Positions 46,493 to 58,119 of a stretch of DNA of 64,000 bases are shown here, piece after piece. Location of the stretch: NCBI GenBank assembly GCA_021495925.1, contig JAKEKT010000066.1, positions 124,001 through 188,000 of the forward strand, in the 5' to 3' direction. The stretch comes from Diplodia intermedia (lineage: Eukaryota; Ascomycota; Dothideomycetes; Botryosphaeriales; Botryosphaeriaceae). A program made the translations under genes and the position numbers. Each line of letters opens with the position of its first letter. Position 1 is the first letter of the stretch. Below the pieces are notes generated by a model, which saw nothing but the letters and a program-made list of their open reading frames with translations, made no database searches and was not told the DNA's origin.

Positions 46493-48540
46493 ATGGCGAG
46501 CTCACAACTACACGACGCCCTCGGCTGCCTGAGGCCGAAGGACTTCACTACCGACGTCCCTCTCGACGACCTGCAGACATGGATGCGCGACATCTTGACG
46601 AATGGCGAGACCATCGTCAACTCTATCCCCCAGGTGCCTGGCGGCACAGACTTCCTCTCTTCCGAGCGCAAACGAACCGACGTCAACGGCGCCCACAATG
46701 CCTCGGAGATGACCGTGTCAGACGCTCGATCGCCGCCTTTCGACCCTTCGTTCGAGCCTCTTCAGGCGTTATGGGGCAAGCCGACCAAAGCCAGCAACAA
46801 CCCTCAGAAGGTTTCCGTGTACAAAATGGCGGGCGCAGACAGATACGGCTCGTGGTTTGCGAGGCGAAGCGTGCATGAAGGCTTGGGGTTTACCAAATGG
46901 AAGCGGGCGCTCCAGCAGGAGTTCGCTGAGAGCTTGGCCGTTGAAGGCGGACCCGGAGTCGGCAGCATCAGAGGCATTGGTGGAGACAAGCGGCTCGAGC
47001 GAAAAGTTGTCGAGGGCCTTGGGAAATTGGAAGGTGCGTATCTGCAAAGCAATGCCCCTGCCCGACCGCCAGCTAACTGTTCTCGATGCCAGTGCTACAA
47101 CTATCCGCAAAGTTCCCGGCACCCACAGCGCCGCGAGAATTCATCACCATGATCCTGACGTCCGATAATGCATTGAGCGAGAAATCCAAGCCCCGTGTCG
47201 ATGGCCATGCCGCCGCGGAGCAAATCCCTCGGCACCACATGATTGTGTCCATACCTTGCGAACACCCAGAAGCACCTGTTAGAAGTGAACTCGTACGAGG
47301 CAATTATGAGTCTATCGAGATGATTCGAGAGATACCCCTTACCCCCGCAAGGTCTAAGAACGGAGATATAACAAGGAAGGAAGAAGCCAGCCCTGATGAT
47401 CCGGAAACCAACCCGGTCGAATGGATCATGATTACACGGAGTGATCCAGGCGGTGGAATCCCGAGATTCTTGATTGACCGCGGGACCCCGGGCTCCATTG
47501 TCGCAGACACGAGCAAGTTCCTGGACTGGGCCTGCGCGAAGGAGGACCTTCCAGACCCAGAAGCGGTTGAGCAAGAGGCCCTGCCGTCGGCGGCAGACAA
47601 GGAGGCAGCACAGGTAGAAGACGAGGCACAACCAAGAGCAAGCTTTTCGGCCGCGTCAAGGAATGCGCAACTCGCCGGCGTCGGCACAAGCATCGCAGAC
47701 CTGCCGCTCACGGAGCCCTCTACCATCAAAAATGGTAAGGACAACAACGGTTTCCTATCAAGCCTCTCGAATGCCATGGAGACTGGGATTCAGAACTATG
47801 CTCCCACATCGGTGGCCTCGTATCTCCAACCTAATCCGCAAAACTCATCATCATCTTCTTCAGGATCCGACAGCGTTAGCGACACCGAAAGCCTCAACTC
47901 ATTCGCCTCCGCCGAGCAGTGGACCACCGCCAATGGAGGGCCCGATGGTGAGGACGAGGATGCCCCACCCTTGCCTCCGAGACGCGTTTCGGGCGAGAGT
48001 GTTGGCAGCGACCTCACGAAAAGCCAATCGGCTCAGAATCGCTACGACAGGGAGATGCAGAAGCTGGACTCCAAGCGAACCGCGCTGGAAGAAAAGATGC
48101 GGAAGCTCAGGGAGAAGGAGCAGGCGCGCGAACAGCAAGCCACGGAACGCGAGGAGCGAGAGAAGCGCCGGGCCGGAGAGAAGTACCAGCGAGAGATGGA
48201 GAAGCTCGCGGCGAAACGGGACAAGGAGGCACAGAAGCGGGAGCAGCGAAGGAAGAAGGAAGAGGAGAAGAACATTGTTACCCGAGTGCAGCGTGAGCGT
48301 GACGAGTTCAAGTCGCGCGCGGAGATGGCAGAGCACGAAAACAAGTTGCTCAAGGAGCAGCTTGGCGAACTGCAGCACCAGAACACGAAGCTTGTTCAAA
48401 GCTTGGGTAAGAGTGAGCAGGGGAAGCAGGTGTTGAAGTCTATTAACGACGAGCTGAGTAGGGCGAGGAGCTCGAGTGCCACGTCGAGCGTCAAGAGCAA
48501 GGGTAGCAAGAGGAGTGGGGATGAGAAGGTCACTGGGTGA
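46493..48540 (+). CDS. DUF3074 (START-like) domain protein with C-terminal coiled coil
   Basis: Exons 46493-47033 and 47093-48540 (662 aa). The 59-nt intron has donor gtgcgt, a gctaac branch site and a ccag acceptor, splitting a Val codon. Residues about 108-330 match the fungal DUF3074 layout: VYKMAGADRYGSWFARRSVHEGLGFTKWK near the start, EFITMILTSD in the middle and PVEWIMITRSDPGGGIPRF with GSIVADTSKFLDWA at the end. DUF3074 is related to START lipid-binding domains, so binding of a lipid or hydrophobic ligand is plausible but unproven. A Ser/acidic linker with SSSSSSGSDSVSDTES and a PPLPPRR SH3-type motif follows. A long, very charged coiled coil (about 497-624) then leads to a basic Ser-rich tail. 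No membrane segment is seen. Confidence 0.85.
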
Positions 48541-51072
48541 ACGGGTGGCACATTATTGCTGTTGAATTGATCTTCATCTTTCTGATATTCAGCACTTCAG
48601 TCTTATCAAGCAACGAGCGGCGATGGGAGTCGGTTCACAGTGGTTTTAGCTTTCAGTCACCTTTGTTTTATTGCATTCATACCATCATTACCGGACTGGG
48701 AGTGGAGCATTTGAAATACCAAGCGGATTGAGGTTACATTCAGTAGTGGTAGAGCATGGACAGCCATCTGTCGGTGCAAGACAATCAAAGCATGGAGATC
48801 CCCTTCAGCCATCTTCTTGACATCAGTTCATTGCTCTCCACATGTCACGAGATGGGCGGAGTCGCAGGAGCCAGGCACTTGCAATCGAGGCTCGCTACAG
48901 CCATGGCGTACCGCCTCATCCCCACATACAAGGGTGGTGGGTTTCGGAGATTTTATCTGCATGGACGCAGGTTCTCGAGCATGCGCCATTGGTTCCAGGC
49001 ACACCCGCCAGCGCGGTTGCCTCATCTCCGAGCAAAGAGCCATCGTACCCTCGACAGCGGCGGGCCGAGCACTGGGGAGAACAGTGCAAGCCTTGCAGAC
49101 CCTTTTCCCCCACCTCTTGGAGCTCCACATGCGCGTAACGCCTCACCTTCTGGCATCCCCTCCCAACCCTTGGCTGCCGCAAACAGCAGTACGTCGAGAG
49201 GACACCTCATCGATTGAGAGACCTCGACGGCGGGACTGCGGCGCTGCTGCCGCTGTAGCCGCCCAGGTCGAGACAACAGCTGTCCCCAGTTTTCTACTTT
49301 TGGGCGTGTTGGTATGCCACCTATGTGAGCTGGGCGAGGGGTGTCACGGATGCTTCCGGCCTCAACCTTCTTCCCCTTCATCTCGATCCGCTTCCCCGTG
49401 AGAGGACGTTTGGTTGAGCAGCACGGGCACACCTAGACAGACATGACTCGTTGCGCCGCGCTCCCTACGCACCCGGCGAGGCGAGGCGCGTTCTTGCATC
49501 TTGCAAGGTGCTGAGAATGAGAAGCGAGCTTTGAGTGGAGAGGAATGTGGTATATTCTGTTGACCAGCGAAAAAGATGGGTGCGAGGTGTATAGAAGGAG
49601 ACAGCTAAGCAAGGGAGCCCAGCCCGCCCACAAATGTTGAAACCCGCAAGAGTTCCCCCTGACGGGCCGTTGGCAACGGGGAGGCGGCCTGAAGAAAAAC
49701 TTCTTGACGTGTTGCTCGTCGTGCTTCCGAGGAGGAGGAGGCTCATGCCAGCCGGGGAAGGGAACCCTGCAGCGGAAAAATAAAATAAAAACCATGGGCA
49801 ACCGATCGGGCAACCACTCGGCGACGCCGTGGAGCCGAGGCTGGCCTTGCCGGGATCGCGTCGCTCTCGCCCCCTCACCCGCCGTCTCTTGTCAGCATTA
49901 TTCATCGGACGCTCCGCACGGGAGGCGGGAGAGATGGTGCGAATGCCACGCGCCGCCCTCTCAGGAGAGAGAAGATGGCCAGTTGACTAAACTAGCGGCC
50001 GGGGGAGCTGGGAGGAAGAGGGAAAAAAGAGGAGACAGGTATAGGCGAGGCCGAGACAAGGTGTACCTGGCTATGCCCTTTCTGCGGATCCCGGACGCAT
50101 GGAGGAGGACGATGCCCTTCCCCTTGAGCCACCTACCTGCACTAGCTCTAGCGATTTGTTTTTGGCTCGCGAGTCGGAATGTCGGATGTAGGTGGTGGTT
50201 GGATGATGGACGGCGCGTAGTGGGGGCCGCCGGCAGGATGGACGTGGGCTCGGTCCCTCGACAGGCCCCTTCCTGCTCCCACAGTCCCCCTCGGCGCCGG
50301 CCCGCGCGGATTGCGCGTTTGCGCGGCGTGTGCTAACACCGTTTGGTGTTCAGGCTGCTCGGGGCTGCCGCCTGCCGAGAGGGAGCAGGGCCCCCGCGGC
50401 GGGCACGCCTGGACCGACGCCGCCGACGCTGATGATGATGCTGCTGATGATCCCCCCCTCCCCTTCGTTAGCCGCGCCTGCGCTCGATGGGTGGAGCAAA
50501 GCGCTTGCGGATGATCGGGGGTGGACGGGAGACGGGCGCCAGCTCCCGCGACAGGGACGACGAGGGAAACAAGAAAAGCCGCGGCCATCAAGCCTAGATG
50601 TCGGCGTGCCTGCTCCCCGATGCCTGTGCCCAGTTCCCCGATTTTCCTTGCATCCCGCGCCAGAGCCAGAGCGAGGCTCGTAGGGATAATGGTTTCCTGC
50701 CGCCCTATCATGGCCGCCCGTCGGGTTCGCGTTGAAGATTCCCGATCGGCCCAATCTCCCGCAGGTAGTCGCGATTATCGCTGCAGATGCAGCATGCTCG
50801 ATTCGGCCATATCACAATATTCCACTCATCTCCCTCTTCCTCTTCCCGGCCGCGGAAAGGATCGAGGTCTCGGCGCCGAAGAGTACGAAAATCAAAGAGG
50901 CCATCCCGACACCTTCAATGCCCGCACCGTGCTCGCGGACGTTTTTCGCCAGAGATTGAAGACGGTTTGTCCGCCAGCGACAGAAATAGGATCGGGGCTA
51001 GTAGTGGTGAGGTCGCACGAACAATGCACCGACCAACTACCGCATCCAGACACAATGCCTTTCAGTTCCGTG

Positions 51073-51099
51073 AGCAGCAGCAGCAGCAGCAGCAGCAGC
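51073..51099. repeat. AGC/CAG trinucleotide repeat
   Basis: Nine AGC units (eight complete CAG units) at 51073-51099. They would encode poly-Ser or poly-Gln depending on frame, but no gene is supported here. Confidence 0.95.
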
Positions 51100-51282
51100 A
51101 CGTTCCGCCGTTCCGCGCAGCAGCCAACCCGTCTCACATCACGACCAAAAGGGAGAGATGTGTGTGTGAAGAACGAGAGCAGCCTGCATTGCTGGCTTGC
51201 TGCATGCACATCATCATCTTCCTCCTCCTCCTCCTCAGTCGATGTGCCCCGGCCGGCCCCCAAACCCTTCCCTGCCTCACGT

Positions 51283-51300
51283 CATGCATGCATGCATGCA
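51283..51300. repeat. CATG tandem repeat
   Basis: Four CATG units plus CA at 51283-51300, a self-complementary run. Confidence 0.9.
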
Positions 51301-54300
51301 CACATCAAGGACAGGCCGCGAAATGTGCCCTTACACATGTCTCGCATCCGGCCCTGCAGGGCCCACAAAGAGAGAGAGAGCGCGCGAGATTTGCGCCCAG
51401 CTGGGGCAGCAAAATAGAGAGAAACAAGCCGAATGGCAGAACCGCCGGCGGGCCATACGGCGCGCGACGAGAGCGATGGGCCGCTCCAGACGGGCGCCTC
51501 TCAGACGTCATCTCTTACCCTTTTCCTCGGCGGAGGGCGCCGATGATATTGCTCGTGCTTGCGCGGTTGGTCACTGACCGGCCCCATCCGACGGACGGGA
51601 CTCGCGCTGCTGTCATCATTCCATCCCGCTCTACCGCGCCATGCAAGTGTGGAGACGAGACATCGAATCCTGCGGAAGCTGCAGATGTGTGTCGCGCATA
51701 CGGCAAAGAGCAAGGAATGCAGGGCTGCCTGACAACGCTCGCGCTTACGCACGCTTCCCCGGAAAACAACGCCCCCATCAGGTCTCCCCTTGCAGCCAGC
51801 CATTATTATTCAACGCGGGAAAAGAAAAAAACGGAAGACGGCGGGCGCCAGCCAGTGGCGCTAGCACGCGCCTGAGCTTGGCGAGGCTAGCTGGCAGGAG
51901 ATGCTCCCGGGCCACACAACCACAGTGTTGTCTTGTAGGCTCTAGCAATTGCAAGCATGTTATACGACCAAGGAACAGGAAAGGACGGCACGGAATATAG
52001 AAAATCTAAACACTGGTAGTGAGGAACCACATAGGAGAATGCCGTTGCTGTTGCCCCATCTTCCCGTTGGCGCGTCCAGGACCCCGGCCACGAGATCCAA
52101 TCGTCGGGGATGCGACAGGGAACCGCGTCCCTACGTCTACACAAGCGAGTGGTCTCGTTTTACTCCCTCTGCCGCGGCTACGGCTGGGCGTCCGTATGGC
52201 GGGCGTCCGGTCCCCTTCTCTCAGTGCGGGTGTGGCGCAGCGCCGGCTCCATGCACCGTGGAGAATTCGAGCACGAGTTACGGCACGGGATAAGCATAAT
52301 GGAACCGTTTCCGAGGTTGTACAAAAACATCCATTCGGTATTTGGGACCGATGGCTCTTTCTATTGATCTCGTCCCGCGCTTTACTCCTGGCAAGAGCCT
52401 CGGGTTACATGGAATATCGATGGCGGTTGCGAAGGGCAGCAAGAAAAAAATAATATACACCACAGCTACCAGAGATTGAAATGAGATTGGACTAACCTGA
52501 CAAAGTGCTCATCCCGACTATGGTGTCGAGCCTCATGGGTCTGGAAATCCGTGTCCAGACATCGGGTCGGTTGCGGATCGAGTTGTTGAGTCCGGTAGTC
52601 GTGGTCTCAACCGTCGTGGCGTATCAAGTCATGGTGTCACCCGTCTCACTTGTGGGGTGATATCAAGAAGTTCCGTGAAGTTTCGAGGCATGCACTTCCG
52701 AGTGTTCGAACGTTGTGCCTGTGCTGTAATTGCGTCAGCGGCGGGATCCAAAGACGGGAGATGGAGGGTGTGGTAGAGGCTTTTGGCAGCTGTGATGCGA
52801 ATGGGTGCTTGTCCGGATGCACCATTGGAACATGGATGGTGCATGGACTGGTCACACGCAAATATGCAGGCACGGCCAGACTTACGAGTTCCGGAAGGTG
52901 AGCCAGAGGCTCGAGCAGAGGACCATTGATTCACCTGCTCCCCTCAGAGACCGCATGGGCGGATCAACTAGCACCATGCCGTGTCAACAGCACCCAGAAG
53001 CTGAGTTGAGACCGGTACCACAACAGATTCACTATATTGCCATGGTCTGTGCAAGAATCACAGGCCAGCCGATAGCAATTTTCATGTGAGAAAAGAACTC
53101 GTAAACTGTCTCGTCGAGTGAGTGTCTGTTTGAGGAAATATTATGACGATACGACGCGAAGGAAATGATTGGTTGTCACAATTCACGATTTGCCCGACAC
53201 CATTCGAGTGACGGCAGAAGAACAACAACGCAGCAGAAGAGCAGCTCTGTCCTGTTTTCTCCTGGGTCTTGACGCTCGTATTCGACAGAAAATGGTTCGA
53301 CGCAAGAGCCGTGCCGCGTCTCGGGAGCAGGCTCATGTCAAGGTCGCAAGGAAGTTGCCGCAGCTGCCCAGCGACACGTCGAACGGGGCAATGCTTCAGG
53401 TTGTCGTTTCGAAGCTGGGTGTGTTGTCGTGCCCAGTCGGGATTTTCCTGTGCATCGCGAGCAATGACGATTTCCAAGGCGCGCGCCGGCCGTTGCTCCT
53501 CATATGGAAGCGTTTTTGCCGGCGTGTGACGCCGAAGCATTTCACCGCTCTGCAGGCCAGCACAGCGCTCCACTGGCAGTGCGCCGTAGCATCGTCAACC
53601 GCGTCCGGGACGGGCAAGAGCAGCGCAAAAGAGGTTGTTGGGCTTCTTGATGATCTGAAACATGCATCTGTGCCCGTCGACCAGATGAGTCACAGCTGCA
53701 GCGGTGAGGGTGGCTTGCACAGCCATCCATGAGTCCGGCGCCGATCATGAAACGGTCTCTCGGAGAGGCCGCAGCCGAAAGCTTCGATGATGATGGCAGG
53801 CGACTGGGCGAAGAAGGCAGTGCAGCGTTGGCGTCGCGCCGGTTGACCTCACTCGGCGCGCATCCTTGCTGAGCTGAGCGCAGGCTGGAAGCGGCAAGTC
53901 GCGCTGCATGCTGCTGCTGCTGCAAGGACTGGAGCCCCGGACGGACCGAGCGCGGCTGTCGGGGCGCGCTGGTGGCAGGCGGCGTCGAAAGGCTCAGGCG
54001 GCGTGCAAAGGCTCTGGCGACGAGGCGCAGCTGGGAGATGGCGTCGGCGTGCAGCTCATGAAACGGCAACGGCAAGAAACAGCTGGCGGGTGGAGAGGAT
54101 AGCTATCGATAACGCCGCTGCTATGGGTCGCCGCGATAGGCAAAATCTGGGGCTGCACCACTCGAGCCCGGCGAAACACTAGCAGCGCGCGCAGGCGAGA
54201 CGGCGTAGTCAGCTCAGCGTCTTCGCCGCCCGCGCCCCGGCAGGGGAGCATGTGGCATCGCAAGGCGACGCCGAGATCTACAGTACGCGCCACTGCAACG

Positions 54301-55694
54301 CTGCCCGCCGCCGCGCTCGGGCCACGCGGCATGGGCCCTGGCGCCCTGGCGCCCTGGAGCACAGCCTCATCCGAGCTACTGCGCACACGCTGCCCGTCCA
54401 CTCCGTCATCCTCCTCACGCCGCCATGGGGCCACGCCCAGCCCGCCGCGGGCCATTGGCTTCGGCCGCTGCTGCCCGAGCAAACGGCCGAGGCTGCCCCC
54501 GATTGCCGTCGTCTGCCGGCCTGCACCGCCGCCCGCAACCCTGCCGGCCGACGTCGTTGCATGAACATGGCCTGCACAAGCGCGGTCATGCGATGCCTCA
54601 GCAGCCGCCGTGCTACTTGTATTCCTGCTGGCAGGCCCTTCCCGGCATCACATGGCAACGCTGTCTGAGATTGCCCGGTCCGGCCGCCGTCCAGTGCCGG
54701 CGCGCACCCCGGGCTCGGCGCGCTGATTGGCCCGCCGGCCTGACACCATCTTTTAGCAGCGACGAACGACAACCTGTCGTGCTGCACAGCCAGCATCGCT
54801 GACGGCCTCCACACAACCCTGACGCCAGAAGCGGCGAGACAGGCCGAGCGCACACGCCGAGCTAGGCCATCGTCTTCCCCGAAGCAGCAGTCAGCGCCGC
54901 CGCGTCGCGCAGGATCAACTTCCGGCAACATGGAAATCTTCTGGAAGACGACCCCAAGCAACCCCCCTTCCAGCGTTGCAGAACGCCAGCAGCGTGAACC
55001 CGGTCCTGCCGCCAGGCCGCCATCCCTGGCCGCTGCAGAAGGCCTCGTAAGACGCGCGCGTTCCGTTTCAGGGCCGGCGCGCGCGCTCTCCAGGCGCAGC
55101 ACGGCCACGCCCACGCTGCGCGCGGCTGCCGGCGCCAGGCTGCGCAGTGGAGACGCGCTGCTCCGGGCATTCGTAAGGGCTGCGCTGGCAGTGGGCCGGG
55201 CCTGGCTCGTCGCCGCCGCCACGCTGGGAGGCTGGAGTAGGCGGGCAATTTCGTGCATCTCGCGCCGGCAGGAAACGCGCATGCGGAGCAGCTGGAGCTG
55301 GAGCTGGGTCCACGGCGCTGCTGCTAGCCCGCGTGCTGCAGCAGTAAAGTCTGATGGCATGCAAGCCTTGCCGAAAGCGCGCTGCACGCACCCAGCCCCC
55401 AGCCAGCGCGATGGCCACACGCCGCCGACCTACCGGCGGCCACTCCACCAGATCCACCCGCGACTTAAAGGAAAAGGCCACCCCGCCGCTAGCCCTTCCC
55501 TACCCTTCACCCTCGCCCCCTCTTCGCCCCCTCTCATTCGTCGGTCTCTCTCCCTCAAGACAATCAGGCGTGCTAACCACTTCCCTCGCTGGGACCGCCA
55601 GAGACCTATTCTTTTCTATTTCGTTTTCCGCTTTCACTATCGTTGTCCCATAATCACGTCGCTTTTTTCTCGTATTACTCGTCTCACCGTCGCA

Positions 55695-56738
55695 ATGCCC
55701 ATATCCTTACTGCCTGCGTCGGCCGCCGCCTTCGCGCCGCGCAGCGCCCCCACCGTCGTGCTGAACTCCAAGGTCGAGCCGTGGTTGACGCAGACGCTCA
55801 AGCGCATAAACCGCATCAAGCGTCCGCTCAACAGCGTGCCCCAGCACTTTCGCTGTCTCACCGAGACCCTGTCCGGCCCGCAGGCCATCTGGTCGCTGTG
55901 CTCCATCATGCTCCCCAAGGCGCCTGATTCCGAGCTGCGCAGGGACGCCGATCCGCTGGTGGAGGCCATGTTCAACTACCAGCTGATCCACATCGAGGCC
56001 TACGTCGTACACGTCGACATGGTGTCGCAACACGAGGTTGCCTTCAAGCTCACCCAGGACACCATTGACGCGCTTGTCGAGTACCACAAGGATATCTACT
56101 CGGTTGACGTGGCCGCGAACACCTGGTCTTGGGCCGAGAAGGAGGTTCAGTTGAAGAAGCTGCAGGAAGAATTCATCCAGGCCGTCAACCGCTACGTTTT
56201 CCGCACCGGCGTGCGCGCTCTGGAAGGCCTTGAGGAGGACGGAGCCGGCGAGCTACTGGACGGCAGGTCGGAGGATGTCAAGCATGCAATCACGGGACTA
56301 TTCCTTCCGCTCCTCCCCCCGCCGCCGAGGATCGTCGACGTTGTTCGCCCCCCGACCATCTTGCCGAGTTCGCCGTCTGGCCACTGGTGGCACTCTCCCC
56401 AGCAGGGACCGCCGGTCCACCCGGCGCCTGTTGAGTCCTGGAGGGTCATCCCATCCACGCCGAGCCCGACCATTACGACTGGTGCCGAGAACCAGACGTT
56501 TTGGACCACCATGGGCATGAACGACATCCAGCTGCCGTCGCCGACGCCGTCCTACAGCCAGCCGCTGTGCACCTCGAACCAGTACTACAGCCCGCCCCAG
56601 CCGACTGCTCCGATGCCCGCCATCTCCTTCCCGAGCACCTTGATCAACCAGTGCGGACCTACGCCGTCGCACACCGGCTTCGGCGGATTTGGGATGGGGT
56701 ACCACGAGTTCACCCCCCAATTCGCAGCCGCCATGTAG
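55695..56738 (+). CDS. Protein of unknown function, 347 aa
   Basis: A single-exon gene. The N-terminal two-thirds looks like an ordered helical domain: VEPWLTQTLKRINRIKRPLN, HFRCLTETLSGPQAIWSLCSIMLPK, MFNYQLIHIEAYVVHVDMVSQHE, LTQDTIDALVEYHKDIYSVDV and WAEKEVQLKKLQEEFIQAVNRYVFRTG. The C-terminal third, from about residue 205, is Pro/Ser/Tyr/Gln-rich and disordered, resembling an activation-type or scaffolding tail. No signal peptide, membrane helix, zinc finger or other catalytic motif is seen. Frame quality is good: ordered amphipathic helices, G/C-ending codons and a pyrimidine-rich leader right before the start. The Met at 55695 was chosen because upstream in-frame sequence is compositionally biased and lies in the C/T-rich leader. 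I do not recognise the family. Confidence 0.75.
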   Translation: MPISLLPASAAAFAPRSAPTVVLNSKVEPWLTQTLKRINRIKRPLNSVPQHFRCLTETLSGPQAIWSLCSIMLPKAPDSELRRDADPLVEAMFNYQLIHIEAYVVHVDMVSQHEVAFKLTQDTIDALVEYHKDIYSVDVAANTWSWAEKEVQLKKLQEEFIQAVNRYVFRTGVRALEGLEEDGAGELLDGRSEDVKHAITGLFLPLLPPPPRIVDVVRPPTILPSSPSGHWWHSPQQGPPVHPAPVESWRVIPSTPSPTITTGAENQTFWTTMGMNDIQLPSPTPSYSQPLCTSNQYYSPPQPTAPMPAISFPSTLINQCGPTPSHTGFGGFGMGYHEFTPQFAAAM

Positions 56739-58119
56739 GCGGCTCCAGCAAGGTCCACGCTGACAAGGACAGCGCGAGAAGCTGGTGATCTGGCCAATCA
56801 CAGGTTCTCCTGTATTATTTCCCTCCCGCAGTCTTACTCGGACAGCATTGCGATGACCTCGACGAGATGAGATGCGACACTGTATGACTCGATGTCCTCA
56901 CGTCATAATCCACTCGGGACACATGGGACGGCGTTATGATTGATTCAGCGAATTTCCTTGCTTCATTTCCTTGGTAAATCTTCCCTTGATATCCCTTTTT
57001 CCGTCACTGCTGTCATTTTAGCGAGCGTGTTTTGTCTTTCCGTGTACGCACCAGCCGAGCCTGGTTCTCTTTCCTTTTATCTTTTTGCATCTCTGGGAGG
57101 TTCGCATGTCAAGCATTTTAAAGACAGGGTTCATGCCTCACGGCTAACGGGCGGGTACACTCGGTTCACCCACTTTTCTTTTTTTCTAATGTCGTCAATG
57201 GGTGTCGGTTGCGTTGGGCGAGACGGCCAGTCCATCTCTCGACGCAGCGGCGCTCTAGCTACCCACACTGGCATTGACTGTCAGCTGGACTTGGTGGAAG
57301 GCGGCGGCAGAGACACATACACATCGGGCATGGCGTATAGTGGTCTCCCCACGCGTTGGCGTTGCTCGGGGGCGGGGTGAGGAAGTCGGACAGGCGCCAA
57401 TGCCGCTCTGCCTGTGGCAGACGGCCCGGAGAGGTGCGGAGCTCCGCTTGCGGACACGCACGCTCTCCACGCCTCGTCCGACTGCCTTCCCGGCTTCGGG
57501 CCTCGCTGGGCGTGGGCTGGTAGGCTCATCTCCCCTACCGTCTCGGCGAGCCTGAGAAAACCGCTGCGCAGGGCGCAGGGGGAAGCGGATGCTGGTTAGA
57601 TAGGAGCTGTGCTCAGTGCAACAAGCGTTGAAAGTAATAGAACACTTGGACATTGCAAGCCGAGAAAGCGTGAGGTCGAGTTGGGCTGGCGACAGGGGTG
57701 GCATGGGCAGCGGGCGCTACTCCGGTCTTGTGACGGCGAACGTCAGTGGGCCTTGAGCGCCGCCGTGCCGCCATCATCAACCCAGGTGGCAGCGCAACAG
57801 CGGGGCCTGGCAACTTCACGCGCCCCGCATTATCACTGCTGTACTGTGCCTTCGCCCTGCAGCACGCGCCCCGCGCCCGCCGTTGCCGACAAACGAGCAG
57901 CTCGCCGTTTCAGCCGCAAAAGGAGGCTCGGCCAGCTCACAAAGACGACAACGCCATCTTTGTTGCCGCCGCCCCCGTGGTCCCGTCGCCGCTGCCCGCC
58001 CGCGCCCTTGTTGCTGCCGGCTCCAATGCGCCTGGTCTCGCGATGCCTCTGGCCCCTCTGACGACGCCCCACGCCCGACCTAGTCCTCAAGCCTCGCCGC
58101 ATCCTTCGCTGGAACATCG
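56739..58119. other. Intergenic region
   Basis: About 1.4 kb with no recognisable gene. The right half is GC-rich and holds the promoter of the Vid24/Gid4-like gene. Confidence 0.6.

Larger units (their letters stand above)
48541..55694. other. Long GC-rich region without a recognisable gene
   Basis: About 7.2 kb. Several open frames of 290-380 codons overlap on both strands (for example 50787-51875 plus and 54278-55420 minus), as expected in GC-rich DNA with few stop codons. None shows family motifs or a convincing splice structure. It contains CAG and CATG repeats. The last 200 bp are C/T-rich and probably form the leader of the next gene. Confidence 0.5.

Noticed and set aside
50787..51875. 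362-codon plus-strand frame with a short Gln run
   Set aside because: The Gln run comes from the CAG repeat; the rest is Arg/Ser/Pro-rich, GC-driven sequence with no family motif, overlapped by other long frames.
54278..55420. 380-codon minus-strand frame
   Set aside because: Ala/Arg-rich composition typical of a non-coding frame in GC-rich DNA; the region leads into the leader of the 55695 gene on the opposite strand.
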